Below, one piece after another: positions 22,952 to 35,900 of a DNA stretch of 64,000 nucleotides. Under the pieces are notes generated by a model that saw only the letters and a program-made list of their open reading frames with translations, searched no databases and was not told the origin of the DNA. The position numbers were made by a program, and so were the translations under genes. Origin of the DNA: Ditylenchus dipsaci (lineage: Eukaryota; Nematoda; Chromadorea; Rhabditida; Anguinidae); assembly GCA_004194705.1 (NCBI GenBank), contig SADC01000886.1:1-64000 (forward strand), given 5' to 3'. Each line of letters opens with the position of its first letter. Position 1 is the first letter of the stretch.

Positions 22952-23151
22952 TTAAAGGACCACACTTGTTGATGCAAATGAAAATTTGGCAAATTCAAAT
23001 GCGCGCGGGACAATTCTCTTTCGTCTCTCACTGCACTCCTTGGAGTCGCTCCAAATAACTCAAAAGAGTAGAGTGCGAGACGAAAGAGAAGTGTCCCGCG
23101 CGCATTTGAATTTGCCAAATTTTCATTTGCATCAACAAGTGTGGTCCTTAA
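22952..23151. mobile_element. TTAA-flanked hairpin MITE (AAGGACC family)
   Basis: A near-perfect 200-bp hairpin. TTAA and AGGACCACACTTG start it, and CAAGTGTGGTCC and TTAA end it. The inner core GGGACAATTCTCTTTCGTCT is shared with the copies at 51483 and 55050, whose outer arms are different. Confidence 0.8.
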
Positions 23152-23654
23152 TAAAATATTGAAATACCCTGTAGGAGTTCAAAATTTTAGAGGTTAACGG
23201 GTTTGAACAAAGTAAATTTTTGGTTTGGGTTTCTCAATTTAAACCTATAAATCGGCGCTACTCGGTTTTACCCAAAAACTTATAACCTTTTACAAAAACC
23301 CCATGATACACGCGTCATGGGTAAATGGTAACTTTAAGAGGCTATATCTCCGAATTTTCATTACAACGCGAGGTCGCGACAACCACTTTCACACGTGAGT
23401 TGATGATGCTTTACAAGGACAGACAATAAAAAAGAGTCCTCTCCGGTCCTCAAAAACACACCTCGGATACTTCCCTTGTTAGAAAATTCAATTTTGAGAA
23501 ATAGGTGGTGGATTTCAGTGATTTGGTGTTGCGATCCAATCTGTTTTCTTTTGTAATTATTGCCGAAACATTAATAAATTATTATTTAAAATCTTTAAAT
23601 ATTATTTTTTAATAGCTGTCCACACAATTTGAATTTTTTTGGCAAAACTTAAGT

Positions 23655-26600
23655 CTAAAATGGGGTGCAAGCTTGGGCCAAGTGGTTGTATTCCTCTTGT
23701 AAATTGTGTTCTCCTAAGTACTTTCCAACAACTTCCAAACATTTGTTGTGGTAGCTATTCAGCCAGTTTATGTGTCTAGGCTCCAGCAAATCTTTGATTA
23801 TCAGATTTTTTTGAATAGGCACTAGAGTTAATGGGGAAAATGTCAAGTAGTTGTCAGCACCAGATGGCAAGGCAGTTTTGTTAGAGGCACTAATTACTTC
23901 GTAGCAGTTTTCGATCCGGATCCCAAAGTTTCCCTCTTCATAGTATCCAGGCTCTATAGTCAATACCATTCCTTTTTTGATCCCATTTGTGACGCCTGTG
24001 CGGTAGCCAATACTTGCTGAAATAATAATTTTAAAAACATTGAAATGATCTATTAACTTCTTTTTCGTAACCTCAACTCTCGTCCGAAAAGTGGTTGTAA
24101 AAAATTGCACAAGGCCTTTTTACGGCGGCAGGCAGTTCTCTTTCGTCTCTCACTATACTCTAATGAATTTCGAACGACTCCAAAGAGTACAGTTTTAGAC
24201 GAAAGAGAAGTGTCATCGAGGGCTGAAAAAAAATGAACAAAAGAGAGAAGATACCTAAGGCAACTTTAAACCGAGGGCTGAAAAAAGGAACAAGAGAGAG
24301 AAGATACCTAAGGCAGCTTCGAACCGAGGGCTGAGAAGTGTCAAATTTTAGACATTCCATTGCGCGCAAAAACAACAAAAAATTATAGGAGTCTAGGCGA
24401 GAACCTACTTAATGAGATTAGTCATAAAGTTACATAAATTTACATAAACTTTATCGAAAAAATTCTAAAATTTTGAGATTTTTCTTATTCTGTGAAGTAA
24501 GCTCCATGTCTTGTGTGAAAGCTGAGGTCTATAACTACACTTTTTAATGTCTGAACAAAATCTTAGTTATAGTTCCAAAATTTTTACTTCAAGAGCTTTT
24601 TACAAAAATGTAGTATTAAGGAAATGGATTTTGGTACTGAAAAAAATTGTCACTTATTTTTTAGAACAAAATTTTAAAATAGTATTGAAACATCATTGAT
24701 TTTTGCAACCTCTAGAATCTTACTGTCTTTTCAAAAGTTCAAAAGCTACCTGGTCCTTCATGCACATTCAGGTAATGTCCCACTCCATGTCCAACTCCAT
24801 GAGCAAAGTCATATCCATCCTGCCACAAAGGAAGTCTAGCCAGCGCATCTAGTCGAATTCCTACACCGATCAAAGACAAAAACATTAAAAACCCTGAAAT
24901 TATAACCCCAAACTATTTACCGCTGATTCCTTCAGGGTAGTTGACCGATGCACAGTCGATGTGTCCTTTCAAAACCAGGGTAAACATTCTTCTGAAGTGT
25001 TTGCTAGCCTCATCTTTACCTTCTTCACCCCCATAAAATATGGTTCTAGTCACATCTGTGGTCCCATCCCTGTATTGACCACCCGAGTCAATCAGGTAGT
25101 AGGAGTCTCGGGTCACTAGTTTTTTGCCAGATTCAGCACTAGCTTTGTAGTGCGGCAAAGCGGCATGCTCGTTCACTGCCGAGATGGTCTAAATTAAAAG
25201 AGGAACCAGAGTTTTTTATTTTGAAAAAACAGATTTTGTTAAGATTTTACCTCAAAACTGAGTGAGACATAGCCAGGCAGTTTACTGCGGTAGTACTCCA
25301 TTTGCTTGGCAGCTCTGTGTTCGTCGACTAGGTGTCCTAGCTCAAGCTCTCGATTGATCCATAGCAGAAATTGGACAAGAGCAGCAGAGTCACGGACCTA
25401 TAATTTTTACGAGTTTATAGCGGAGGCACAAATTGAATTAGGCGAGATGAATGTCTGCAGTCAAACCTCGGCTTAAACTCACCTCAAGTTAGACCCCCAG
25501 CCCGATCCGATACTTTTTTACCTCGACTTTCTAATGGCTTTTTATAAACGTTTTTGTTGTCATCGTCTTTGGATAAAATACTTTGTAAAAGCGTTTTTAC
25601 TCAAACAACAATGTCAATGACATGTCAAGATTTTGAGGGAAAACATGTATGAAGTTTTTTTATCCCTCAAAATAAAATGCTATTTGAAATTAAATTATTC
25701 AAATTTGGAAAAAAAAATTCTTCTCGTTGGCGTCGTAGTTGTCGTCAACGTTTTTTTTAATTTGGGTCGTCCTTGGAATAAAAAATCTTTTATAAAAAAA
25801 TTCATCGACAACGACAACTTTTTTCAAAGACCCATAAGGATTTCGCAAGTTCTATCTTGACAGTCTGTTGCTGAAAAGTGCAATAATTTTGACTTGGCTG
25901 ATCACTTTTTAAAATGTTTAGCTTTTTTCTTCTAAAATAGCTAAACTTCTATAAATGGCTTTTTAAAAAAAAGCGGGGGGGCGAAAGGGGTCGAGGTTGA
26001 GTAGGTGCCTGAAAATCGAGGTTTTTTAATTAAAAGCTTATTTTGTCCCTTAGCTGCCATATTAAACTATTTTACAAAATTTACAAGGTTAAATTTTTTT
26101 CAGTGTACTATGAAAAGCAATGTAAAGTACGAAAGTACAGCCGACTCTCGATAAACCGTCACCCCCAGAAGTTCGTTCCCGCCTAGGGTCCGACTCTTTA
26201 TTTAGCTTAATTTTTGAATTTTTTTGCCAAAACTGATTTGTCAGTCTAGTCCGAAATATCGCAAGGATTCTGATTTTGCCGATCGTGTCTCAAAAAGTTA
26301 AAATTTTGATTTATAAAACCCGCGCCTTTCGATAATCCGTCATCCTATTGGTCAAAATTTTAGCTTTTTGAGAAATGATCGGCAAAATCGGAATCCTGCA
26401 ATATTTCGGATTAGACTGACGAATCAGCTTTGGCAAAAGATTCAAAAATTGAGCTAAGAAAAGTGTCGCACCCTAGGCGGGAACGAACTTCTGGGGTGAC
26501 GGTTTATCGAGAGTCGGCTGTACTCATTGTGTGCGATCTTTATTTTTTTCCGAATTACAACCCCTAAAAATCGAGTGGCTGACTTTTTTAGACAAGAGTC

Positions 26601-28745
26601 AAATCGTATTCCTGGTAATAAACTTACATGAGCACTACGCATTCCAGCCAATTCTACGTCATTTTTGACAGCTTTCATGGGTTGGATGGGAGAAGGAGCT
26701 ATATAAGCAAATTTCTCTTCCACCAATGACCCCAAACAATAGTTGACAGTGTCCGGCAACCAGATCTTAACATCTTAATATTATTTTTCATACTGCGAAA
26801 AAAAACAGCTAAAACCTTGTGTTCATCCGCAAATTTAGACTTGCACTTAGCATGATACTTTTCTAAAAACTCAGCAGCCGAACAATAGGAGAATATGTTG
26901 ACTCCAGTTAAATGGTGTGCCACTTCAGGCGACAATTTCTGCTCGTCCATGAACAGGAATACATCATTGCGGGTGATGGCTGCTACAGCAAACACTAATG
27001 GATTGTAGGGAATATCGAAACCGCGAATGTTGAATAGCCCTGAAGAAAATAAAGAACAGTTAATCATAGTCAGGCTTCTAGTGTATAACCTAAACAGCTA
27101 TAACGAGCTATAACAGCTATAATAATACGCTATAACAAAAACGGCCTGTCAGTCTGACATAATTAATCGACGTTCCCTTACTAAAAAATGACGTTATTAT
27201 ACTTTTCGTTGCATATTTAAGTATCAAGAACGCTTTTGAAAAATGACACAATTATTTCTTTGAAGTAAAATTTTTACACTGAATCGTCATAAATACCTCA
27301 ATGATAGCTCATTAGAAAGCCCGTGATCTACGCCTTTTTTCAAGTTATAAATCACTCAATTAGATAATGAAAATTGACGAGATATGCCCTCTTAATGATG
27401 ACTTGGTTGATTCGTAGGAGCAGCTGACCCGCAAATAGTGACCTTTTCATTTTTTCACTATCGTTTTCAGCGTGATATTCTGCACCAGAATGTGCTCTTA
27501 GGACAATCGCGCATTCCAGTGTTAAAGAGGATTAAATCCTGCTTTGGTTTTTATAAAAAAATTGAAGGGGGAAAAATTAAGAATGCTCGATTGACTGGTC
27601 TGACCTTATCTTTACAGAATTAAAAAAACTCACAAGCAATATCATCCAGTAAAGTGAGCATTATACAATCACATTTAGCCTTGAATAACTTCTCCCGTAC
27701 CCTTTCAATTTTGGCTTTGGACTCTTCACCACATTCAGCAAGCGTCAGTGACACAGCTTTTTTAGGCACTTCTTGAGGTCTATCTTCCCAAATAATATCT
27801 ACCAAATTTATTTTGGGAACAGAGACTGCTTGAAGGTGGAAAGATGAGAGTTTCTTCGCAAAGTTTTTGCCTTCACCTGAAAGGTAAAACTTGAAAAAAA
27901 AAGATTCTGTGAAAAGTGCTTACTCAGCCCAAATAAATGAGGATCGAATCCGATAGCTGAATTTGCAGGCAAGTTGTCGACGATCCAATCCACTGGATCA
28001 ATAGAGTCCACTTGAGCCATTTTCATAAGCTCCCAGCCTGGTTTTAGCTCTTTGGAAGCCTGTATTGTCAGGTAAATTTTTTTGTAAATTGAAATTAAAG
28101 CGTGGACTTTTAAAAAACGGACAAGCAAAATTTATCAGAGCAGCTTTCAACTATTAAAAATAAATCGTGAAATCTTAAAGCCTATCATTTGGGAATTTCG
28201 ATTCAAAATACACGATTTTTAGAGAAACAAAATTTTGCAATAGTCCCCCTTTATTCATTTGTCACCAAAAAATTGCTTACTAAAACTAGTGATTAGTGAA
28301 AATTATTGAAATTTCAAAGGAGAAACTAAAAAGTGACCTGAACAAAGTATCGACCATCCGTCCACAGAAGTGCTTTTGACTCCGTAATCACACAATAAGC
28401 ATTAGAGCCAGAAAATCCTGAGATAAACTGAACTCGACAGTCTCTTTCGGTCAGGTATTCACTCTGTAGAAATTAAATTTTTTTCCCAAAATATATCTCA
28501 AACTTTACCTGGTGTGCATCAGTCCTTGGAAGCACATAAGCTTGAATGCCAGTGTCTACACCCACACGATCAGGATCCGCAAATAGACAACGCAGCAAAT
28601 ACAAAGGATCTGGCACTTGGGTTTCAGTTTCCATGGGTTGGTTCAAGCCATTGGGAAGTTGCTGAGGAGACGGTGACTCAACAATAGCTTGTTTTTGCTC
28701 ATCCTGGTCTACTTGCAAAGATGCCTCAGCTGATTCGGCACTCAT
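23655..28745 (-). CDS. XPNPEP1: Xaa-Pro aminopeptidase 1-like (cytosolic aminopeptidase P)
   Basis: Peptidase family M24B enzyme that removes N-terminal residues preceding proline. Ten exons join in phase without a break: 28745-28509, 28463-28338, 28059-27924, 27876-27634, 27039-26816, 26765-26628, 25397-25251, 25188-24921, 24860-24750 and 24016-23655, giving 663 residues. Two creatinase-type N-terminal domains ([22 protein letters not shown]) precede the pita-bread catalytic domain. All five metal ligands are present: D451 (YLIDSGG), D462 (TDVTRT), H531 (HGVGHGVGH), E565 (TIEPGYYE) and E579 (GIRIEN), with the family's 11- and 14-residue spacings. The first about 55 residues are an acidic extension rich in Gln, Glu and Pro that the usual ~620-residue enzymes lack. 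There is no signal peptide, so it is probably cytosolic. Introns carry several MITEs, yet the frame is intact. Confidence 0.93.
24105..24330. repeat. TTAA-family half hairpin and 60-bp tandem duplication
   Basis: In the last intron of the aminopeptidase gene, CAGTTCTCTTTCGTCTCTCACT and its inverse (24140-24215) match the TTAA hairpin core. A tandem pair of GAGGGCTGAAAAAA...AGAGAGAAGATACCTAAG units follows, with a third start of GAGGGCTGAG. Confidence 0.6.
25459..26035. repeat. Degenerate pogo-like repeat
   Basis: CAGTCAAACCTCGGCTTAAA near 25459 and, inverted, GGGGTCGAGGTTGAGTAG with ATCGAGGTTTTTTA near 25990-26030. This is an aged copy of the CAGTCAAACCTCG family, in the intron before exon 25397-25251. 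Confidence 0.5.
26136..26522. mobile_element. Palindromic MITE, TACAGCCGACTCTCGATAAA ends
   Basis: The ends TACAGCCGACTCTCGATAAA and TTTATCGAGAGTCGGCTGTA are inverted. The internal GTTCGTTCCCGCCTAGGGTC is shared with 11062-11497. It lies in an intron of the aminopeptidase gene. Confidence 0.8.
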
Positions 28746-29165
28746 TTTAATGGCTGGAATGCGCTAAAATATAGATTTTTTTTGAGAAAGAGAACTATTT
28801 CTAATTGTAAGTAAGTGATTAGTAAAATCTAGTCTATTAGTCGCATTTGCCACGCAGCATAATATTTTCAGCCAGCATTTAAAGCCAAAGTAGGTTTGAA
28901 AGTTAGTGGTTCTAAAGAGATACCTTTTTGTCATTTTAATTTCTTTTTAAATTTAATGAAAGATTTTTTGTCGAGATTGTTACTTGACTGGCATAAGTTA
29001 TTTGTTTTACAAAATACGAAAAACTTAAAATAAAAAAATGAAAATAAAATTTGCTCATTGGTGGAAAGACTGTACCTGAGAAGAGCTGAGGTTGTGAATG
29101 AAGCTTTTTGGCTTGTTCAGAAGCCTGAAGTTAGAATATTTCCCATCCTAAAAGCCCATTAACTC
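28746..29165. promoter_or_regulatory. 5' flank of the aminopeptidase gene, AT-rich
   Basis: No TATA box or other element can be singled out. It is recorded because it is the only upstream region free of obvious repeats. Confidence 0.25.
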
Positions 29166-30192
29166 GACTCCATTAACTTGACTATAACTGCTTGATGCTT
29201 GATAATATTTGTACAGAAATTCAAAAGCTACGAGATAGTCAAAAAATCAGCAAAAAAATTCGACAAAAGTCACTCAGAAATGACAGAGAAGAGGTAAATT
29301 CTCGAAATTCTCAGCGTTAAAAATGCAACAGAATTAATAAAAAATAAGACTCACAAGACAACAAGCGAATATCACAATATTCAAGCCAAAATAATTTGAC
29401 TCTAAAATATAATAAAAAAAACCATAAGCTTTTGGATCCAAATTCAGGCGGCTGTCACTTGGGGTTTGTATTTTCTCAAAATTTCATGGAGTATTTTTAG
29501 AAAATAAAACCATCAAGTGATAAAGCTCAAAAAGCTGCAAAAAAACAGCTCACATATAATTATTCGAAAGATCAGATTTTAGCAGTCCCTTTGACATACT
29601 ACGCTCATAGATGTGGTCTGGAGATAAGTAAATTCAAAAATGAGTTTCATAATGTACGGAAATCTTTTGTTTTGCTTTGGAAAGGGGCGCCTAAAGTGTG
29701 GTGGCGATATTTTGATGGTCAAACTTTTTTAAAGTACTTTTTTCTGCCGCAACGTTTATATTTATATCCTTTGCCGTCAAAATGCGTTTGAAATAAAGAG
29801 CAAATTTTCGACACAGAAATTTTACGGTAAAAAAGTCTTCCTATGGCAGGAAAAACTTGTTAGCGTCAATAAAAAGTCTTTTTACGGCAACAAAAAGGTT
29901 CGCATACAATATTTCGGCGCAAATTTTGAGCAAAATGTGGATAAGATGTGTCGATAAGATGTGTAAAATATGTCTCAAGCACAAAACTAATATAGAGGTC
30001 TCTTTCTTTCGTCAGTACAAGTACCGTAAATGTTCTAATAAAGCCCCTCTCTCTGATAGACCCCCCCCCCTAAAATTGGATAAAGGACGTAAAAAAGTTA
30101 TGTTTGCGATGAAGGGTAATACTCATTTCTAGTATTGAAATACGGCTCTCCCTTGTTATAGCCGAAACGGTTACATCTTTATTTTTTTGTGG
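29166..30192. other. Old palindrome arm and repeats, no gene
   Basis: The part 29180-29620 is a diverged relative of one arm of the 30770-32040 palindrome (AATCAGCAAAAAAATTCGAC; CATAGATGTGGTCTGGA). The part 29690-29890 has loose GTAAAAAGTCTTTTTACGG repeats. Confidence 0.45.
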
Positions 30193-30366
30193 TACAGTCT
30201 ACTCTCGATAGACCGGCACCTCGATAAACCGGCACTTTTAAAAAGCATTATTTGGCTGGCCGAAAAGGAAATTATACAAAACACACTCCCGATAAACCGG
30301 CACTTTCGATAAACCGAAACCCCAAGCTGGTCCACAGGGGTGCCGGTTTATCAAGAGTGGACTGTA
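30193..30366. mobile_element. MITE with TACAGTCTACTCTCGATA ends
   Basis: The ends TACAGTCTACTCTCGATAGA and, inverted, GTCCACTCTTGATAAACC pair. CGATAAACCGGCACTT is repeated inside. Confidence 0.7.
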
Positions 30367-30769
30367 GCTGAATGTTCACTTGCTTTAAAAAATGTGCACT
30401 CGTTTTCACTGTTACTTAACAAGAGAACGGCTGACCGCGACAAACGGACGGTCTGGTGCAGTTTTTCACGTATATCATTTTTGTGTAAGGGAGTGTGGGT
30501 TTTTGCTAGTCATGGAGTGACCTGATAACCGCTTTTAAATTCACGACCATTTCAGGAAAGTCGAACAATTTCCCGAGGGGCATAAGTCACTTGTCTTCAA
30601 ACAGTATATATGCATTCGATACGCCAAAAGAACTGCTAGTAACTGCTCTTTCAAATGAGTGCACGGGAGCTGCTATCTGTTAACAAAAACTTGGACAACC
30701 AGCATCAAACGCTAAAATACACAATTTTCCCACCAGGTATATTCACCATCAAAGCGGATCGAAAGTATG

Positions 30770-32040
30770 CCATAGCTGTGTATAACTGCTCAGTGCTTGG
30801 TCAATACTTGTAGAGTAATTCAAGAGCTACAATATGAGCAAAAAATCAGCACAAAAATTAAACAAGAGCTACTCAGAAATTTTATGACAAGAGATAAAAT
30901 CAGCTGTTTTCCTGGTATTGGAATTTGAAGGGTATCTGGTTTGGCTTATTTATGGCCGACTTTTTTCAACATTTTTGGTTTCCAATATACTAAAATGCTC
31001 AGCAGGAAAACCGCAACAGAATTAGTGCAAAGACTCACAAGACAACAAGCAAATATTACAATATTGAAGCCGAAAAAGTTTGACCTCACACCCATACCAA
31101 AAAAGCAGCACCTTTTTGACGAAAATTCAGGTGGTTATGGCTTGGTTTCGTAATTTTCTCAAAATTTTATCGGACATTTAAAAAAAATAAAAATATCACG
31201 TGATAGAGCGCTAAAAACTGCATCAGATAAGACTATTAGTTCACAAGGGTACTGTGTTTTACCTCTTTTCGAGAGGTTTAAAAGAGTGACCTGGCTGCTT
31301 GGTTATGAACGATTCTGCCAGAATCATTCTGTTTTGTTTTTAGTGAGCCTGAACATTACACAAGTTACGCAAAACGTTAGCAAAAAAAGACTATTCAAAG
31401 TCTTGGATATCGTTTGTTATACAATTCGCAATAATTTCGGGCTCAAAAATACTGATTCCAATCCCATTGAAATAAAACCAGAATAGTCCACGAGTAACCA
31501 GGCTGCCAGCATATTTCTTTAAACCTCTCAAAAATACGGAAACACAGTATCACTTGTGAAATAATAGTCTTATCTGATGCAGCTTTTAGCGCTCTATCAC
31601 TTGATATATTTATTTTCTGAAAACGTCCTACAAATTTTTGAGAAAATTACGAAACCAAGCCACAACCACCTGAATTTTCGTCGAAAAGCCACTGGTTTTT
31701 TGAGGGACTTCGGGGTAAAATTGTTTTGGCCTGAATATTGTGATATTTGCTTGTTGTATTATGAGTCTTTGCACTAATTCTGTTTCATTTTTTCAGCTGA
31801 TCATTTTGGTACATTACACTCGTGATTTCCTATAAAAAGTCGACCATAAATGAGCCAAACCAGATACCCTTCAAATTCTAATACCAGAAAAAGAGCTGAT
31901 ATAACCTCTTCCCCTGTAATTTCTGAGTGAGTTTTGTCTAATTTTTGTGCTGATTTTTCACCTATCTTGTAGCTCTTGAATTACTCTACAAGTATTGACT
32001 AAGCACTGAGCAGTTATACACAGCTATGACGTGCTCTTGG
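30770..32040. repeat. 1.27-kb palindrome
   Basis: The arm starting GTATAACTGCTCAGTGCTTG near 30780 is inverted to CACTGAGCAGTTATACAC near 32020. The arms run to a centre near 31390. CGTGATAGAGCGCTAAAAAC (31198) matches inverted GTTTTTAGCGCTCTATCA-like text near 31585. There is no coding sequence. Confidence 0.75.
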
Positions 32041-32267
32041 GCTGCTCATAATGGAAATTTGACAAGTGAGTAAATGGTGGTTTTGTGTGTTGGACGCTGG
32101 TCGTCTATCTTTTTGCAGGCATATCGCAGCTCAAACACAAACTCATTCGAAAGTGCAGACCATTGCAGTCATTTTGACATATTACAGTCATAGATGTGGT
32201 CTGAATATAAATGGTGCCACAAAATATTTGGTCTGAATGGATGACTAGATGTTAATATAGGGTTGTC

Positions 32268-32440
32268 GAGTACTCGAAATTTTCGAGTACTCGACTCGAA
32301 ATCTTATCAATACTCAAAATTTTCGAGTACTCGACTCGACTCGATATTCGAATCGAAATTTCGAGTACTCGACTCGACTCGATACTCGATACTCGAAATT
32401 TTCGAGTACTCGACTCGACTCGATACTCGAAACTCGAAAA
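32268..32440. repeat. CGAGTACTCGACTCGA array
   Basis: Imperfect tandem and inverted copies of TTTTCGAGTACTCGACTCGA, itself palindromic. It ends 15 bases before the 3' LTR of the gypsy element. Confidence 0.8.
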
Positions 32441-32454
32441 ATTTCGAATAATAC

Positions 32455-32579
32455 TGTTGTATGATATATGGGCAAAGACGAGCGCAAGAGTAAACAGAGA
32501 AACTTTATAACAGAACACGACAACAACAATATACGATAAACTTACAAACTACTGAACTGCGGGACAATGACACCAAACA
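32455..32579 (-). repeat. 3' LTR of the gypsy element
   Basis: 125 bp with TG...CA ends on the minus strand, matching 37298-37423 with small indels. Very short for an LTR. It contains TATAAAGTTTCTCTG as a possible promoter core. Confidence 0.85.
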
Positions 32580-32919
32580 CGTGTCAAGACAAAAGTAGTT
32601 CAAAATACACATTACGCCACAACACACCCACACTTAGATGATGACATAGAATAAGAATTTTGGAACGAAGAAGGAAAGGGATAGGGTCGGGAGAGCACGC
32701 AGTCAATTACCACCAAAGAAGTACACACACAAGAAATTAGGAAAACCTTCAGTTAAATCAAATGGTCTGTGGAAACCGGTCACCGGGTACTGAAATCCGG
32801 AGTATACATCCCGCTAAGATGCAACTCCCATGTCAAAACCTCGTGAAAAGTGTATGCATAAATACATGGCAACGAATAACTGTAGTGAATCGAGAAAGGT
32901 GTGATTAGAATGCAAGAAA

Positions 32920-35900
32920 TTATGTGGTACCATTGACTTCGAACTCTCCTTCCCACCCATTGAAAAGTGCTCCTACACACAGCGTAAACGCTTTTGTGTA
33001 GGATCCATAACCATCCTTGGCGGTGGTTGAACGAGTCCGATTAGAAAATCTAAGTGGGTTGCGAGGAGCTAAAGGTGAATTTTGACTAACCGGAGAATGA
33101 TTACTTTGAATTGATTCGTTTCCTGAATTGAGATCGCTTTTTTCTTTAGAACCACCTTCATCGAACATTGGATCCACAATAGAGAATCGAGGCCGCAGCT
33201 GGTTTGCATGACGCATGTGGAGAATACCTGAACTAGAGACAACACTATACAAAGTCTCACCAACCCGCTTTGCAATCTCTCCCGGCTCCCAACTAGCTTT
33301 GAGACCTTGATACTTGCGGAAATAAACCTTATCTGAAATGTTGAACTCCCTAGGTCGGGCATTATGATGGGAATTGAAATTGCGCTCCATGTTTGAATTA
33401 TATTTATCTGGATGAGGAGGTTTTTGAATTTTATCTGGCTTTACAAGAGAAATTTCAGTGCGCAGTGACCTCCCTAGAAACAAATCGGCAGGTGTCTTAC
33501 CTCCAATAGTTGAATTAGGAGTAGACCTATATGTTCTTAAGTACTCAACAATTGAAGAATCTATCGAGTTTGAAGGCCGAATTTTTGAAATAGTACGCTT
33601 GAAGGTATCGACAAACCTTTCGGCTTGACCGTTACTTTGCGGATGGTACGGCGGAGAATGAATTAATTGAATGCCTTTGCTTTTGCAATAATTTTGAAAG
33701 TCAAATGACGTGAACTGAGATCCATTATCCGAAACTAGGACTCTCGGATATCCATACCTCGCAAAAAGTGACTGCAAGACCCTAATCAAGCAATTAGAAG
33801 TTGTATTTTGCATTCGAAAAACTTCAGGCCATTTAGAATGTGCATCGACAATACACAGAAAATTTTCTCCCATGAAAGGACCAGCAAAGTCAACGTGGAC
33901 TCTGTCCCAGGGATTAGTCGACTTTGGCCATGGATGAAGAATATTTTTGATCGGGTTCTTTGCATGATTGGAGCATTCAATGCACCCTTTAACTGTAGTT
34001 TCAATATCAGAAAATAGGCCTGGCCAATATACATAGTTTTGAGCAAGAGCTCTCATGCGTGTTATGCCTGGGTGACCTAGATGAAGAGTCTTTAGAACTC
34101 TATCTCTCAAAGAAGAAGGAATGACGACTCTATCGTCGAACAGCAAACAACCATTGATTGCGTAGAGAGAATTTCTTTTAGCGAAGTAGGAAGACATAGG
34201 TCCCGGCTGAATATGTTTTGGCCAACCATTTTGAATGTTGTGTAGTACTTCCGTTAACAAGATATCAGACCGAATGGATTCCGAAATCTCTTGACTAGTA
34301 ACTGGAAGAATATTTAATTGGTTTACCAAAAACTGCTGTACACTTCCTTCGATCAAATGCAATGTGGAAATTACGAACTCATCGTCATCCTGATGACAAT
34401 CCGCAATAAGTCTAGATAAGACGTCCACTTGACCGAACTCAGAAGTATTGATGTATTGAATTTCGAAATTGTACGCGCTCAAAATTAATGCCCATCTTTG
34501 AAGCCTACTTGCAGCGTATATAGGAACGCCCTTTTTAGAACCGAAAATAGCAAGTAGTGGTTTATGATCTGTTTGCATCAGAAATTTATGCCCGAAGAGG
34601 TACCTGTGGAATTTTTTAACGGCATATACAAGTGCCAAGGCCTCTTTTTCAATCTGACTGTAATTGACTTGGGCAGAATTTAAAGTTCTAGAAGCGTGTT
34701 CTACAACCTTGATCGATCCATCCGGAAATTTGTGAGAAATAGTTGCCCCTATGCCATCTTTAGAAGCATCAGCCGAAACAATTATGGGTTTACGAGGATC
34801 AAAGTGTACGAGAAGAAGATCAGAAGTGATGATATCCTTAGCCTTATCAAAAGAACTTTGACATTCCTTCGACCAGACAAAGGGAACATCCTTCTGAAGA
34901 AGTTTGTCCAAAGGACCTCGAAGTACCTTCATCTCTTTTATGTATTTTCCGTAAAAGTTAATCGCTCCCAGAAAAGATCTCACTTGGGAAATATTTTGCG
35001 GTCTCGGCATATTTTTGATGGCAGCAAACTTGTTTGGATTAGGACGAATTCCGGTTGAATCGATTATCTGTCCCAAATAATTGATTTCCTCGAGAAAAAA
35101 TTTGCATTTGTCTAATCTGAGTACAAAGCCAAACGACTCAATTTTATGTAGCACGGCATAAAGATCTTTTGCATGTTGCTCTTTTGTAGAACTGGCAACT
35201 ATTATGTCATCAAGGTATGCGAACGCGAATTTGAAGTCTACGAGCATTTGGTCCATGACCTTTTGAAAAATAGAAGGGGCAGATTTAATCCCGAAAGGTA
35301 GACGTTCGTATTGAAATAAACCTCGATGAGTGTTGATGGTACACAACTTTTTTGAATATGAGTCTAACTCAATTTGAAAGTAGGCGTCAGACAAGTCCAA
35401 GCAAGAGAAGAATTTAGCATTATTTAGCTTTGCGAAAATTTCACTCGGTAAAGGCAAAGGATGTTTGTTCAACTCCAGAGCATTATTAAGTCCTGTAGAA
35501 AAGTCAGCACATACTCGAATTTGACCATTTTTCTTTTTGACCACAACTATCGGAGCAGCCCACTCACTAAAGTCGATGGGACGGATCACACCTAATTTCA
35601 GTAAGCGGTCTAGCTCTAAGTCGATATCACCTTCGACTCCCAACGGAACTGGTCTTTTAGAAATGAAAACAGGCCTAGCCTCTGATTTTATGAACAAATG
35701 TGCCTTGACTTTATTACAATGACCCAATATGTTCTCTTTGAACAATTTAGAAAAGCTCTGAACCAACAAGTTTTTATCGAAGTTTTTGCTAGAGCTAGCA
35801 GCCTGAATCGTGTTATGCTGTGTAGAGAAAGTAGTCAGAGAACAAATGTCTGATAAACGATTTACCAATCCCAAAGAAATGAGCCACGGACGGCCTATGA

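Noticed and set aside
22837..23118. Frames of 68-73 codons on both strands
   Set aside because: They lie on a perfect hairpin MITE, so each strand mirrors the other.
32252..32529. Ser/Arg-rich open frames over the CGAGTACTCGA array
   Set aside because: They are generated by a palindromic repeat and are open on both strands.
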